NCBI RefSeq assembly: GCF_947492365.1
Contig: NZ_CANLMB010000002.1
Span: 62,001-126,000, forward strand
Source of the DNA: an uncultured Erythrobacter sp.
GTDB taxonomy: Bacteria; Pseudomonadota; Alphaproteobacteria; Sphingomonadales; Sphingomonadaceae
Direction: 5' to 3'
Length of the DNA: 64,000 nucleotides
Part shown: positions 53,320-62,236 of the stretch, one piece after another
How positions within the stretch are numbered: the first letter of the stretch is position 1
Layout of the letters: every line of letters begins with the position of its first letter
Made by a program: the position numbers and the translations under genes
The notes under the pieces: model-generated
The model's input: only the letters and a program-made list of their open reading frames with translations
What the model was told of the DNA's origin: nothing
The model's database searches: none

Positions 53320-54516
53320 ATGAACACCCCTTCTGCCCTAGACCCCGCGCTTGCCGAGCGGCCCGATTTCGGGCTCGACGCAGCGGCTTTGTTCGACTTG
53401 CCGCGTGATGCGAGCGAGTGCCGCATCGTTGTTGCAATGAGCGGCGGGGTCGATTCGTCAGTGGTCGCTGCATTGGCAGCAGAAACGGGCGCCGAGGTGA
53501 TCGGGATCACTTTGCAGCTCTACGACTATGGCGCAGCAACTGGCCGCAAAGGCGCGTGCTGCGCTGGCGACGACATTGCCGATGCGCGCGCTGTCTCTGA
53601 CCGGCTGGGGATCGCGCATTACGTCTTCGACCATGAAAGCGCGTTTCGCGAAGAAGTGGTCGAGCAGTTTGCCGACGAGTATCTCGCGGGTCGCACCCCG
53701 GTCCCCTGCATCCGCTGCAATATGGGCCCCAAGTTTACCGACCTGTTCCGCATGGCGCGCGAGCTGGGCGCGGACTGTCTCGCGACCGGGCACTATGTAA
53801 GGCGGGTCGAAGTGGCAGAGGGTGAAGGTCCGGGGCCGCACCTCTACCGCGCTGTCGATCCCACGCGTGACCAGTCCTACTTCCTCTATGCGACAACGCG
53901 CGAGCAGCTCGACTATATCCGCTTTCCCCTTGGCGGCTTGCCCAAAACGAAAGTGCGCGAGCTCGCCGAAGCCGCTGGCCTGCGCAATGCGATGAAGCCT
54001 GACAGTCAGGACATCTGCTTTGTGCCCGACGGCAATTATGCCGGCATCGTCAAAAAGCTGCGCCCCGAAGGCGGCGTGCCGGGCGCGATCGTTCACGCGG
54101 CCTCGGGCGAGGTTTTGGGCGAGCACAAGGGCATCGTCCATTACACGGTCGGCCAGCGCAAAGGCCTCGATATCGGCGGCCAGCCTGAACCACTCTATGT
54201 CATCAGCCTCGATGCAGCGACACGCGAAGTCCGCGTTGGCCCCAAGCGTATGCTTGCGGTCGAAAGCGCTGAAGTGATCGAGACGAATGTCATCGGCACA
54301 GTCCCCGAAGGCGCTGCGCTAACTGCCAAGGTTCGCAGCCTGTCCAAGCCGGTTCCGGTCACGCTGGACGGCCCGCTGGGTGATGGTGCGACCACGACAC
54401 TCCGCTTCGAGACTCCTGAATTCGGCGTCGCACCAGGTCAGGCAGCAGTGATCTACGCCGGAGAGCGTGTGATCGGCGGCGGGTGGATCGACTCGACGAC
54501 TTCGGTTGCGTCTTAG
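53320..54516 (+). CDS. mnmA: tRNA-specific 2-thiouridylase
   Basis: A 398-residue protein starting at ATG 53320; the frame is open upstream to 53221 without a site. SGGVDSS (41-47) is the PP-loop, [11 protein letters not shown] a conserved stretch, PVPCIRCN holds the first catalytic Cys and DSQDICF the second. It thiolates U34 of tRNA-Lys/Glu/Gln using ATP and persulfide. The C-terminal beta barrel ends GGGWI. It overlaps a convergent small gene by 4 nt. Confidence 0.95.
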   Translation: MNTPSALDPALAERPDFGLDAAALFDLPRDASECRIVVAMSGGVDSSVVAALAAETGAEVIGITLQLYDYGAATGRKGACCAGDDIADARAVSDRLGIAHYVFDHESAFREEVVEQFADEYLAGRTPVPCIRCNMGPKFTDLFRMARELGADCLATGHYVRRVEVAEGEGPGPHLYRAVDPTRDQSYFLYATTREQLDYIRFPLGGLPKTKVRELAEAAGLRNAMKPDSQDICFVPDGNYAGIVKKLRPEGGVPGAIVHAASGEVLGEHKGIVHYTVGQRKGLDIGGQPEPLYVISLDAATREVRVGPKRMLAVESAEVIETNVIGTVPEGAALTAKVRSLSKPVPVTLDGPLGDGATTTLRFETPEFGVAPGQAAVIYAGERVIGGGWIDSTTSVAS

Positions 54517-54860
54517 CCCTGCCACTCCTCCAGCACGCAGCCATAGCCTTCACGATAGGTCGCGGTTGACGCGGTGACGAGCGGGAAGCTGGCGGTGACG
54601 CTTTGCGCTTCGACATCATCGGAGAGCGAGACCAGTTCCATGCCCGCCAGCTTGTCCTTCTCGCAATCCTCAAGACTCCGGCCAGCGACAAAGCGGCATG
54701 AACACCCGACCCGCGCAGCGTAGGATGTGCCGACTTCGGCATAGCCTGCGATGGGAGCACGGTTGAACCACACAGCCGCTGCGATGGCGATGACTGCCAG
54801 AACCAGCAGCCAGAGAGTGACTCGCCCTGCGAGTGAGCGCTTCGAAGCTCGATTTGCCAT
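54513..54860 (-). CDS. Small membrane-anchored protein with Cys-rich loop (unknown)
   Basis: A 115-residue protein with an N-terminal membrane helix ([17 protein letters not shown]) and an outside part with four cysteines (GCSCRF, DCEKD, GCVLEEW). The Cys-x-Cys could be oxidised in the periplasm. It is divergent from the hydrolase gene at 54896 by 35 nt, and its product could be a companion of the hydrolase: a similar fixed gene pair is common in Erythrobacter-like genomes in my recollection, without known function. It overlaps the mnmA stop by 4 nt. Confidence 0.6.
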   Translation of the reverse strand: MANRASKRSLAGRVTLWLLVLAVIAIAAAVWFNRAPIAGYAEVGTSYAARVGCSCRFVAGRSLEDCEKDKLAGMELVSLSDDVEAQSVTASFPLVTASTATYREGYGCVLEEWQG

Positions 54861-54895
54861 TGCTTTGTTGTGACCTGTGTTGAATTGAGTGCGCG

Positions 54896-56044
54896 ATGTT
54901 TGTCCGTTCCCGCACCTCTATCGCCGCAAGCGCGCTCCTGCCAGCCCTTGCCTTTGCAACTGTGTCCTGCGGCGGGCCAGCCGTTCCTCCTATGGAGCCG
55001 CTGACCGAAGAGGCGCTCGCTGCGATTTCGGAAGATGCGGGTGCGCCCAAGGATCAGCTGGCGCGCGCGGTGGATGATCTCTTCGCGCTCGAAGGGCTCG
55101 GCGAGACGCGCGCCGTCGTGGTCTTCGCCGATGGCAAGGTCGCAGCCGAGCGTTACGCGCCGGGATATGATGCCGAGACGCGGCATGTCAGCTGGTCGAT
55201 GGCCAAGACCGTAACCGCGACGCTGATCGGGATGCTGGTTGCGGACGGCCTGCTGAGCGTCGATGAGCCTGCGCCGGTTCCGATGTGGCAACGCAGCGGC
55301 GATCCGCGTGCGGACATCACTTTGCGCCACCTGCTGCAGATGCGATCCGGCCTGCGCCACACCGAGGCAGGCGATCCGCCCTACGATTCGAGCGAGGTGC
55401 GCATGCTCTTCCTCGACGGGCGCGACGATATGGCGCGCTGGGCGAAGGAGCAGCCGCTTGAGGCAGAGCCGGGCGAGCGCTTCGAGTATTCCTCCAACAC
55501 CACCGTCATCCTTGCCGACATCGCCGCGCGCGCGTTGACGGATAGCGAGGATCCCGAGGCACGGCGCAAGGCGGTGGCCGACTACCTCGAAGAACGCCTG
55601 TTCGCACCGCTCGCCATGACGTCGATCGTGCCCGAATTCGACGCGTCGGGCACGATGATCGGGGGCAGTCTGATGCACGCGACCGCGCTCGACTATGCCC
55701 GCTTTGGCGAGTTCATGCGCCAAGGCGGCCGCGCGCCGGGCGGCGAGCAATTGGTCCCGCGCCGCTGGATCGAGGCGATGACCACGCCCAGCCCAGTGTC
55801 CGAACATTACGGCTACCAGACTTGGCTCAACCGGCCCGAGCCTGATCTGGAACGCGGCCATCCGCTCTTCCCCGACCGCGCGCCTGCGAGCATGTTCGCG
55901 CTGATCGGGCATATGGGCCAATATGTGATCGTCTCTCCCGACCAGCGCGTGACAGTGGTTCGCCTCGGCCATTCAAACCGTGAAGAACGCCCGCCGATGT
56001 TGCAGCAGGTCGCGGACGTGCTCGCGCTCTATCCTCAGAGGTAG
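54896..56044 (+). CDS. Beta-lactamase-fold serine hydrolase
   Basis: A 382-residue class C beta-lactamase/esterase-family protein. A signal peptide (SIAASALLPALAFATVSCGG) ends in a lipobox-like Cys. The catalytic SxxK is SMAK (in SWSMAKTVTA), and YSSN is the second motif, as in 6-aminohexanoate hydrolase (NylB)-type members. HMGQY is near the position of the third motif. The mature domain probably acts on esters, amides or peptidoglycan fragments in the envelope. It is divergent from the Cys-rich membrane protein gene. Confidence 0.85.
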   Translation: MFVRSRTSIAASALLPALAFATVSCGGPAVPPMEPLTEEALAAISEDAGAPKDQLARAVDDLFALEGLGETRAVVVFADGKVAAERYAPGYDAETRHVSWSMAKTVTATLIGMLVADGLLSVDEPAPVPMWQRSGDPRADITLRHLLQMRSGLRHTEAGDPPYDSSEVRMLFLDGRDDMARWAKEQPLEAEPGERFEYSSNTTVILADIAARALTDSEDPEARRKAVADYLEERLFAPLAMTSIVPEFDASGTMIGGSLMHATALDYARFGEFMRQGGRAPGGEQLVPRRWIEAMTTPSPVSEHYGYQTWLNRPEPDLERGHPLFPDRAPASMFALIGHMGQYVIVSPDQRVTVVRLGHSNREERPPMLQQVADVLALYPQR

Positions 56045-56859
56045 AACGAGCCTTCCACCACGGTCACGCAAGGCCCGCCTAGCCACGCGCGCCCATTCTC
56101 TCCGGCTCCATCAAGCCTTAGCGTGAGGTCGCCCCCGCGCTCGCTCGCCTGATGCGCACGAAGGTTGTTGCGGCCAAGGCGATCAACCCAGAACGGGGTC
56201 AGCAGCGAATGGGCCGAGCCTGTCACGCTGTCCTCATCAACTCCGCCGCCGGGCACGAAGACGCGGCTGACGCAATCGTAGCCCGATCCGGCGTCGCCGG
56301 GCGCGGTGGCGATGAACTGGTCATTCCCCATGGCTCCCAGTTCGCGGATCTGCGGCTCAAGCGCGCGCACTTCGGCTTCGGTTTCGTAGAGGAAGATGTG
56401 GTAGCGGATGTCCTTGCCCTGCGGCCGATAGATCGCCGCCGGATTGCCGCCCATCAGCGCCGCCGCTTCCTCGCTGGTGCCAGGCGCAGTCACCGTTGCG
56501 GGCAGGCCGACTTCGTAGCCATCGCCGTCTTTGCGCACTTCGAGGATGCCGGACTTGCGCGTCCTGAACGTGACCGCTTCTCCGCCATCGCGGGTGAGCA
56601 ACACATGCCCCGCCGCCAGCGTCGCATGGCCGCACAAGGCGATCTCGTAAGTCGGGGTGCACCAGCGCAGCTCCCAGTCTGATTCGCCCGTCTCATCACG
56701 CACGACAAAGGCAGTTTCGGCGAACAGGTTCTCTCCGCCGATCCGCACCAGCACATCGTCAGGCAGCCATTTGTCGAGCACCATCACCGCCGCCTGATTG
56801 CCGCCAAAGGGCTGCGCGCTGAAGGCATCGACATGCCAATAGGGGATCGATTGGGGCAT
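56035..56859 (-). CDS. PhzF-family isomerase
   Basis: A 274-residue protein with the two-lobed diaminopimelate-epimerase-like fold of PhzF. HVDAFSAQPFGGNQAAVMVL is the family start; GENLFAETAFV places the catalytic Glu; ALCGHATLAAGHVL and GVDEDSVTGSAHSLL are the conserved Gly/Cys region and phosphate-type loop. PhzF enzymes isomerise phenazine precursors, but most homologs have unknown substrates. It overlaps the 3' end of the convergent hydrolase gene by 10 nt and follows pdxH by 12 nt. Confidence 0.92.
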   Translation of the reverse strand: MPQSIPYWHVDAFSAQPFGGNQAAVMVLDKWLPDDVLVRIGGENLFAETAFVVRDETGESDWELRWCTPTYEIALCGHATLAAGHVLLTRDGGEAVTFRTRKSGILEVRKDGDGYEVGLPATVTAPGTSEEAAALMGGNPAAIYRPQGKDIRYHIFLYETEAEVRALEPQIRELGAMGNDQFIATAPGDAGSGYDCVSRVFVPGGGVDEDSVTGSAHSLLTPFWVDRLGRNNLRAHQASERGGDLTLRLDGAGENGRAWLGGPCVTVVEGSFYL

Positions 56860-56871
56860 CTGGAAAGTCCT

Positions 56872-57528
56872 TTACGGGTAGAGCAGACTGTCGCTCCAGC
56901 CGGAGCCGTCTGCGGATCGGATGAACAGGCGGCGATCATGTAGCCGGTTTGGGCGATCCATCCAGAATTCGATTCTTTGCGGAGCTAAAGTGAAGCCTGT
57001 CCAATGCGGCGGACGCGGGACTTCGCCTGCCTCCTCATGCTCGATGCGCAAGGCTTCGACGCGGTCGATATAGGTCTGGCGGTCGGGCAGCTCGCGCGAC
57101 TGGTCGCTGGCCGCGGAACCGACCTGACTGACATAAGCGCGCGAGTGGAAGTAGGTATCGGCGCGCTCTGGCGAGACCTCTTTGAGCGGCCCCTCGATCC
57201 GGATCTGGCGGCGCTGGCTCTTCCAGTGGAACAGCAGGGCTGCGTGCATGTTGGAGCGGATCTGCTCACCCTTGCGGCTTTGCGCGTTGGTGAAGAAGGT
57301 GAAGCCGCCCTCCTCGCCTTCATCCACGCCATGCCCTTTCAGCAGCACCATCCGCACCGAAGGCCTGCCATCAGCCGTTGCGGTCGCCAGCGCCATCGCA
57401 TTGCTATCGTTGGGCTCGCTCTCCCGCGCCTGCGCAAACCACTCGTCAAACAGCTCATAGGGATCCGCGCCAGAGGGGATCGCGCTGTCGGCCAATTGGG
57501 CGTTGTCGAGGGTCTTCGAGTCGCTCAT
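56872..57528 (-). CDS. pdxH: Pyridoxamine 5'-phosphate oxidase
   Basis: A 218-residue FMN-dependent oxidase. PYELFDEWFAQARESE and SVRMVLLKGHGVDEGGFTFFTN form the N-terminal FMN-binding signature; CSxS-like SRKGEQI, FHSRAYVSQVGSAASDQSREL and the terminal WMDRPNRLHDR are diagnostic. It oxidises PNP and PMP to PLP. Upstream, a 211-nt region with two dyads separates it from the divergent DnaJ-family gene. Confidence 0.95.
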   Translation of the reverse strand: MSDSKTLDNAQLADSAIPSGADPYELFDEWFAQARESEPNDSNAMALATATADGRPSVRMVLLKGHGVDEGEEGGFTFFTNAQSRKGEQIRSNMHAALLFHWKSQRRQIRIEGPLKEVSPERADTYFHSRAYVSQVGSAASDQSRELPDRQTYIDRVEALRIEHEEAGEVPRPPHWTGFTLAPQRIEFWMDRPNRLHDRRLFIRSADGSGWSDSLLYP

Positions 57529-57562
57529 GCGCAGGCTCCGGTAGTCATGATACGTTGAAACA

Positions 57563-57620
57563 TGGACCGCATGTTACACGGTCCAGAGCAAATAGTTTGC
57601 GCACCCAATTCTTGCGCAAA
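57563..57620. promoter_or_regulatory. Two palindromes in the pdxH-dnaJ divergent region
   Basis: TGGACCG/CGGTCCA (57563-57569 and 57579-57585) and TTTGCGCA/TGCGCAAA (57596-57603 and 57613-57620) are perfect inverted repeats. Each has a 9-nt spacer and their centres are 34 bp apart. They lie 35-92 nt upstream of pdxH on the minus strand. The regulators are unknown. Confidence 0.5.
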
Positions 57621-57739
57621 TTGCGTGCTGCGAAAGGGAGTGCCTTGGCCATCCCACCCAACTAAGCGTTTGCATCGGAGTAGGAAAGCGCGCAAGCGAT
57701 CTTGCACCTCTTAACCGTCTCACCTAGCTAACACACACC

Positions 57740-58750
57740 ATGGCTGATCCTTACCGCACTCTTGGCGTTGCGCGCACATCTTCTGAAAAGGAGATTAAGA
57801 GCGCCTATCGCAAACTCGCCAAGGAGCTGCATCCCGATAAGAACAAGGACAATCCCAAAGCGGCGGAGAAGTTCTCCGACGCGACCAAGGCCTATGATCT
57901 GCTGTCCGACAAGGACAAGCGCGCGCAGTTCGATCGCGGCGAGATTGACGGTGAGGGCAATCCGCTCAATCCGTTCGCAGGCATGGGCGGCGGGCGCGGA
58001 TTCGGGCGCGGCTATAGCGGCGGTGCCCGGCCGGGAGCAGGCGGTGCCGGCGGCTTCCGCGATCAGGAATTTAACGGTTTCGGCACCGATGATCTGGATC
58101 TGGGCGATCTGTTCGAAGGTCTGTTCGGCGGCCGCGCGCGCACGCAGGAACCTCCCCGCCGCAGCGGCATGGGCGGGTTCGGCACGCGCCCACCTCCACC
58201 TCCAAAGAAACGCGGCGCGGATATCCAGTACCGGCTCGCCGTGCCATTCGTCGACGCCGCGGCGGGGCGCGACCAGCGGATCACGCTGGCCGATGGCAAA
58301 GCGATCAATCTGAAGCTGCCCGCCGGTGTCGAGGACGGCACCCAGATGCGGCTGAAGAATAAGGGCCATGATGGTCCGGGCGGCAAGGGCGACGGGATCG
58401 TTCTGGTCGAAGTCGGCCCGCACCCCTTCTTTCGCCGTGAAGGCGACAATATCCGCATGGACCTGCCGATCACGCTCAACGAAGCGGTCAATGGCGGCAA
58501 GGTGAAGTGCCCGACCGTCGATGGCCCTGTGATGCTGACGCTCAAACCCGGTGCCAATGGCGGCACGGTCATGCGCCTGACAGGCAAGGGCTGGACCCGA
58601 AAATCGGGCAAGGCCAAGGACGGTAATCCGGCGCGCGGCGATCAGCTTGTCACGCTCGAAATCCAGATGCCCGAAGACCTCGATGGGCTGAAAGAGCAGC
58701 TGGGCGACTGGGAAGATCCGGCCAGCCCTCGCGACAAATTCGGTCTTTAG
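57740..58750 (+). CDS. DnaJ C-terminal-domain co-chaperone (CbpA-like, zinc finger absent)
   Basis: A 336-residue J-domain protein. The J domain [23 protein letters not shown] and HPDKNKD contains the HPD motif that stimulates DnaK. A Gly/Phe-rich linker (about 70-150) follows, and the C-terminal substrate-binding barrel includes [16 protein letters not shown] and [11 protein letters not shown]-like stretch. The Cys-rich zinc finger of classical DnaJ is absent, so it is a type II/CbpA-like protein. It probably delivers clients to DnaK under stress. Confidence 0.92.
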   Translation: MADPYRTLGVARTSSEKEIKSAYRKLAKELHPDKNKDNPKAAEKFSDATKAYDLLSDKDKRAQFDRGEIDGEGNPLNPFAGMGGGRGFGRGYSGGARPGAGGAGGFRDQEFNGFGTDDLDLGDLFEGLFGGRARTQEPPRRSGMGGFGTRPPPPPKKRGADIQYRLAVPFVDAAAGRDQRITLADGKAINLKLPAGVEDGTQMRLKNKGHDGPGGKGDGIVLVEVGPHPFFRREGDNIRMDLPITLNEAVNGGKVKCPTVDGPVMLTLKPGANGGTVMRLTGKGWTRKSGKAKDGNPARGDQLVTLEIQMPEDLDGLKEQLGDWEDPASPRDKFGL

Positions 58751-58770
58751 CAGCGGGGTCGCTGGGCGCA

Positions 58771-59805
58771 TTGGTAAAGGGCACAAACCCGCACACGGCC
58801 TATCACGGGGTTGCGATCCGCTCGCTTTCTCCCGAAGCCCGCCGCCTGCGCGCGCTCGATCAGCCCGCCTATTTCTTCCGCAACCATGAAGACGCGCCGC
58901 CGCAGCCCGGATTGTTCGGCTTTGCCGCGCATTATCTGGGGCCGGGCACGCGCATTTTCGAAGTCGTGCGGCGCACAATTGTCGGCACCTATCATGATGG
59001 CTTCATCCATGCCGGCAATCTTGCCTATCTGGCGATGCTGGCCTTCTTCCCCTTTTTCATCCTCGGCGCGGCTTTGTTTGAGCTGCTGGGCGGGCGTGAT
59101 CGGGCACTGGAATTGGTCACCACAGTGCTGATCGCGATGCCGCCTACGGTCAGCCGCGCGCTCGGTCCGGTTGCGGAGGAGATCATCTATGCCCGCGATG
59201 GCTGGCTCTTGTGGTTCGGCGCGGGCGTTGCCTTGTGGACGGTCTCCAGCCTGATCGAGACGATCCGCGATATCCTGCGCCGCGCCTATGGCACCCAGCC
59301 GATCCACGCATTCTGGAAGTACCGCCTGTTCTCAGCCGGATTGATCCTTGGCGCAGTCGTACTGCTGATGGTCTCGCTGTTTGCGCAGGTCGCGCTTGGC
59401 ACCGCGCAGGTGGTGATCCTCTCGGCCTTCCCGCAATTGTCGGGCGTGCTCGACACTTTGCGGCTGTCGCAGATCGTGCCCGCGCTTGGCCTTGTCGGCT
59501 CGCTCTATCTGTTGTTCTACACGCTGACGCCCGAAGAATACCGGGTGAAGGCCTATCCCAAATGGCCCGGTGCGCTCTTTACTGCGCTGTGGTGGCTGAG
59601 TGTGACGAGCGCGATGCCGGTCATCCTGCAACGCTTCTTCACCTACAACCTCACCTATGGCAGCATGGCGGGAATTATCATCGCGCTGTTCTTTTTCTGG
59701 CTCGTCGGGCTTGGCCTCGTTATCGGAGCTGAATTGAATGCAGCGCTTGCCGAGCCGGAGAAGCTGGCGCGGACGCGGGACTTGAACGAGGAGACGGATA
59801 CATGA
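58771..59805 (+). CDS. YihY/BrkB-family membrane protein
   Basis: About 344 residues from TTG 58771, 20 nt after the DnaJ stop. No ATG is available before the first helix. The BrkB/YihY pattern is clear: DGFIHAGNLAYLAMLAFFPFFILGAALFEL, WLLWFGAGVALWTVSSLIETIRDIL, RLFSAGLILGAVVLLMVSL, and TYGSMAGIIIALFFFWLVGLGLVIGAELNA. It has six helices. The family has been mislabelled as ribonuclease BN. FabI overlaps its stop by 4 nt. Confidence 0.9.
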   Translation: MVKGTNPHTAYHGVAIRSLSPEARRLRALDQPAYFFRNHEDAPPQPGLFGFAAHYLGPGTRIFEVVRRTIVGTYHDGFIHAGNLAYLAMLAFFPFFILGAALFELLGGRDRALELVTTVLIAMPPTVSRALGPVAEEIIYARDGWLLWFGAGVALWTVSSLIETIRDILRRAYGTQPIHAFWKYRLFSAGLILGAVVLLMVSLFAQVALGTAQVVILSAFPQLSGVLDTLRLSQIVPALGLVGSLYLLFYTLTPEEYRVKAYPKWPGALFTALWWLSVTSAMPVILQRFFTYNLTYGSMAGIIIALFFFWLVGLGLVIGAELNAALAEPEKLARTRDLNEETDT

Positions 59806-60638
59806 CGCAGCAGATGCCGGGACTTATGGAAGGCAAGCGCGGACTGATCATGGGGCTCGCCAATGACAAATCGCTCGCCTGGGGGATTGCCAAGCAGCTG
59901 GCCGATCACGGGGCTGAGCTGGCATTTTCCTATCAGGGCGATGCGCTGGCCAAGCGGGTAAAACCGCTCGCCGAGCAGCTTGGCAGCGACTTTGTGGTCG
60001 AATGCGACGTGTCGGACATGGACTCGCTGGATGGCACCTTCGCCGCGATCAAGGAACGCTGGGGCACGCTCGATTTTGTGGTCCACGCGATCGGCTTTTC
60101 GGACAAGAACGAGCTGCGCGGCAAATATCTCGACACCAGCCTCGACAATTTCCTGATGACGATGAACATCTCGGTCTATTCGCTGGCCGCTGTCGCCAAG
60201 CGGGCGGCCGAGCTGATGCCGCCGGTCCAGGAAGACGGCAGCGGTGGCGGATCGATCCTGACGCTGACCTATTATGGCGCGGAAAAGGTCATGCCGCATT
60301 ACAACGTGATGGGTGTGGCCAAGGCGGCGCTCGAAACATCGGTGCGCTACCTCGCCAATGATCTGGGACCGGACGGCATCCGCGTGAATGCGATCAGCGC
60401 CGGTCCGATCAAGACGCTGGCCGCCAGCGGGATCGGCGATTTCCGCTACATCCTCAAATGGAACGAACTCAACTCACCGCTCCGCCGGACGGTGACGATT
60501 GACGATGTGGGCGGATCGGGGCTCTATTTCCTCTCTGGCCTGTCATCGGGTGTCACGGGCGAGGTCCACCATGTCGATGCCGGTTATCACACGGTCGGCA
60601 TGAAGCAGATCGACGCACCCGACATCTCGCTGGTTTAA
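59802..60638 (+). CDS. fabI: Enoyl-[acyl-carrier-protein] reductase (NADH)
   Basis: A 278-residue FabI. IMGLANDKSLAWGIAKQL is the family loop, then FSYQGDAL. The catalytic pair is the Tyr of TYYGAEKV and Y-x6-K in YNVMGVAK. The end of the reductase, VNAISAGPIKTLAASGI, is diagnostic. It reduces trans-2-enoyl-ACP in fatty acid synthesis and is the triclosan target. It starts within the BrkB gene stop (ATGA). Confidence 0.96.
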   Translation: MTQQMPGLMEGKRGLIMGLANDKSLAWGIAKQLADHGAELAFSYQGDALAKRVKPLAEQLGSDFVVECDVSDMDSLDGTFAAIKERWGTLDFVVHAIGFSDKNELRGKYLDTSLDNFLMTMNISVYSLAAVAKRAAELMPPVQEDGSGGGSILTLTYYGAEKVMPHYNVMGVAKAALETSVRYLANDLGPDGIRVNAISAGPIKTLAASGIGDFRYILKWNELNSPLRRTVTIDDVGGSGLYFLSGLSSGVTGEVHHVDAGYHTVGMKQIDAPDISLV

Positions 60639-60648
60639 GCTCGCTTCG

Positions 60649-61587
60649 ATGCGAATTCTGGTCACCGGCGCAAGCGGCTTTCTGGGCCGCGCGATCCTGC
60701 GCGCCGGGGCTGATGCCGGTCACACGATGGTGGCTGCGAGCCGGAATGGTGAGGCGGTTGACGGGGCTTCGGAGGCGCTTGCGACCGGCGACCTTGTTGA
60801 AAGCGCCGCCTCGCTTGACCTGTCAGGCGTGGATGCGGTCATCAATTGCGCGGCGCGGGTGCATGTCCTGAAGCGCGAAGATGCAGCGCGGGCCAAGGCG
60901 CAATATGACGCAATGAACGCAGCTATGCCGGTGGGACTTGCCCGCAATGCGCAGGCTGCGGGAGTGAGGCGCTTCATCCAGATCAGCTCGGTCGCAGCCA
61001 TTGCGAGCGCAAGCGCAGCGGGCGAAGTGCTGGACGATGCGAGCCTGTCTGCACCCACCACCCCCTATGGCCAGTCAAAGCTCGCCGCGGATCTGGCCTT
61101 GGCCAAACTTGCGCAAGACGGTTTCGCGGTCATCTCGCTGCGCCCGCCAGCAATCTACGGGCCCGGTGTCGGTGCGTGGTTTGCGATGCTCGCGCGCGCC
61201 GCAAAGGCAGGAATGCCGCTGCCGGTGGGTGCGATTCGCAACCTCAGGAGCTTTGCCTATGTCGAGAATGTTGCCAATGCAGCGGTGACGGCGGCCGCCG
61301 CATCGGAGGAATTGCTCCAAAGCGGATCATTTATCGTCTCCGACAGCCTCCCCATCTCCACCGCGCAGCTCTATTCAAAGCTCCTCGCGATTGCCGGTCA
61401 CAGGGACCGTGTGTGGCGCTGGCCCGAAGCTTTGATCCGGCCCGCTGCGCGCCTTGTGCTGGGATCGAGAGCGCAGAGCCTGCTGGGCAATGCGGCATTC
61501 GATGGTAGCCGGTTTGCGCAAGCGTTTGACTGGCAGCCACGCTGGAACATGGACGACGCGCTGCGCCTCACCCTGCAAGGGGACTAA
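60649..61587 (+). CDS. NAD-dependent epimerase/dehydratase (extended SDR)
   Basis: A 312-residue extended SDR with TGASGFLG as the dinucleotide loop, CAARVHVLK after strand 4, ISSVAAIA, and YGQSK for the catalytic YxxxK. PPAIYGPGVG is typical of UDP-hexose epimerases such as those beside initiating glycosyltransferases. It lies 10 nt after fabI but appears to begin the surface-polysaccharide locus. Probable role: 4-epimerisation or reduction of a UDP-sugar for O-antigen or exopolysaccharide. Confidence 0.85.
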   Translation: MRILVTGASGFLGRAILRAGADAGHTMVAASRNGEAVDGASEALATGDLVESAASLDLSGVDAVINCAARVHVLKREDAARAKAQYDAMNAAMPVGLARNAQAAGVRRFIQISSVAAIASASAAGEVLDDASLSAPTTPYGQSKLAADLALAKLAQDGFAVISLRPPAIYGPGVGAWFAMLARAAKAGMPLPVGAIRNLRSFAYVENVANAAVTAAAASEELLQSGSFIVSDSLPISTAQLYSKLLAIAGHRDRVWRWPEALIRPAARLVLGSRAQSLLGNAAFDGSRFAQAFDWQPRWNMDDALRLTLQGD

Positions 61588-61624
61588 AGGCTCCGACGGC
61601 GCTAGAGGCGGTGGAGCGCGGAAA

Positions 61625-62185
61625 ATGAAGCGGATTCTCGACATTGCAGTGAGCGCCGCGGCCCTGCTCGTCCTTGCCCCTGTCATGCTGGTGGTTGCGC
61701 TGGTGGTGCGACTGGATTCGAAGGGACCGGCGCTGTTCTGGTCGCAGCGTTTCGGGCGCGACGGCAAATTGTTCTGGATGCCGAAGTTCAGGACCATGCG
61801 CACAGACGCTCCGCAATTGCCCACTCACCTGCTCCCCAACTCAGTAGATTTACTTACCCGCAGCGGGCCTTTTCTTCGGAAAAGCAGTCTGGATGAATTG
61901 CCTCAACTTTGGAGCGTTCTGGTCGGTCACATGAGCCTGGTCGGACCCCGCCCCGCTTTGTTCAATCAGGGCGATCTCATTGAAATGCGTAGCAAAAATG
62001 GGTCGTCCGTACTGCTTCCGGGTATCACCGGATGGGCGCAAATCAACGGGCGCGACGCTTTGACACTATCTCAGAAAGTTGCTCTAGATGCTGAATATTC
62101 ACGGCGTCAGAGTATGGTGTTCGACATGAGAATACTAATTCTGACTGTAGTTAAAGTATTCCGCGCAGAATCTATCACGCATTAG
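61625..62185 (+). CDS. Small phosphoglycosyl transferase (PglC-like initiating enzyme)
   Basis: A 186-residue monotopic membrane protein. A hydrophobic re-entrant helix (AAALLVLAPVMLVVALVV) is followed by KFRTMRT (54-60), D90-E91 (the catalytic dyad in LDELPQL), GPRP (107-110) and PGITGWAQINGRD. It transfers a phospho-sugar from a UDP-sugar to undecaprenyl phosphate, starting assembly of a surface glycan. From about 61,840 to the stop the DNA is clearly more AT-rich than the first part, with rare codons. Confidence 0.9.
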   Translation: MKRILDIAVSAAALLVLAPVMLVVALVVRLDSKGPALFWSQRFGRDGKLFWMPKFRTMRTDAPQLPTHLLPNSVDLLTRSGPFLRKSSLDELPQLWSVLVGHMSLVGPRPALFNQGDLIEMRSKNGSSVLLPGITGWAQINGRDALTLSQKVALDAEYSRRQSMVFDMRILILTVVKVFRAESITH

Positions 62186-62236
62186 CGTCTTAATTCTGTC
62201 TGCGGGGTGATCGCATGACTTGAATTAGGGCGTTTA

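Noticed and set aside
54359-55972. 537-codon minus-strand open frame across mnmA and the serine hydrolase
   Set aside because: It spans the boundary of two well-supported plus-strand genes, so it is treated as a shadow frame.
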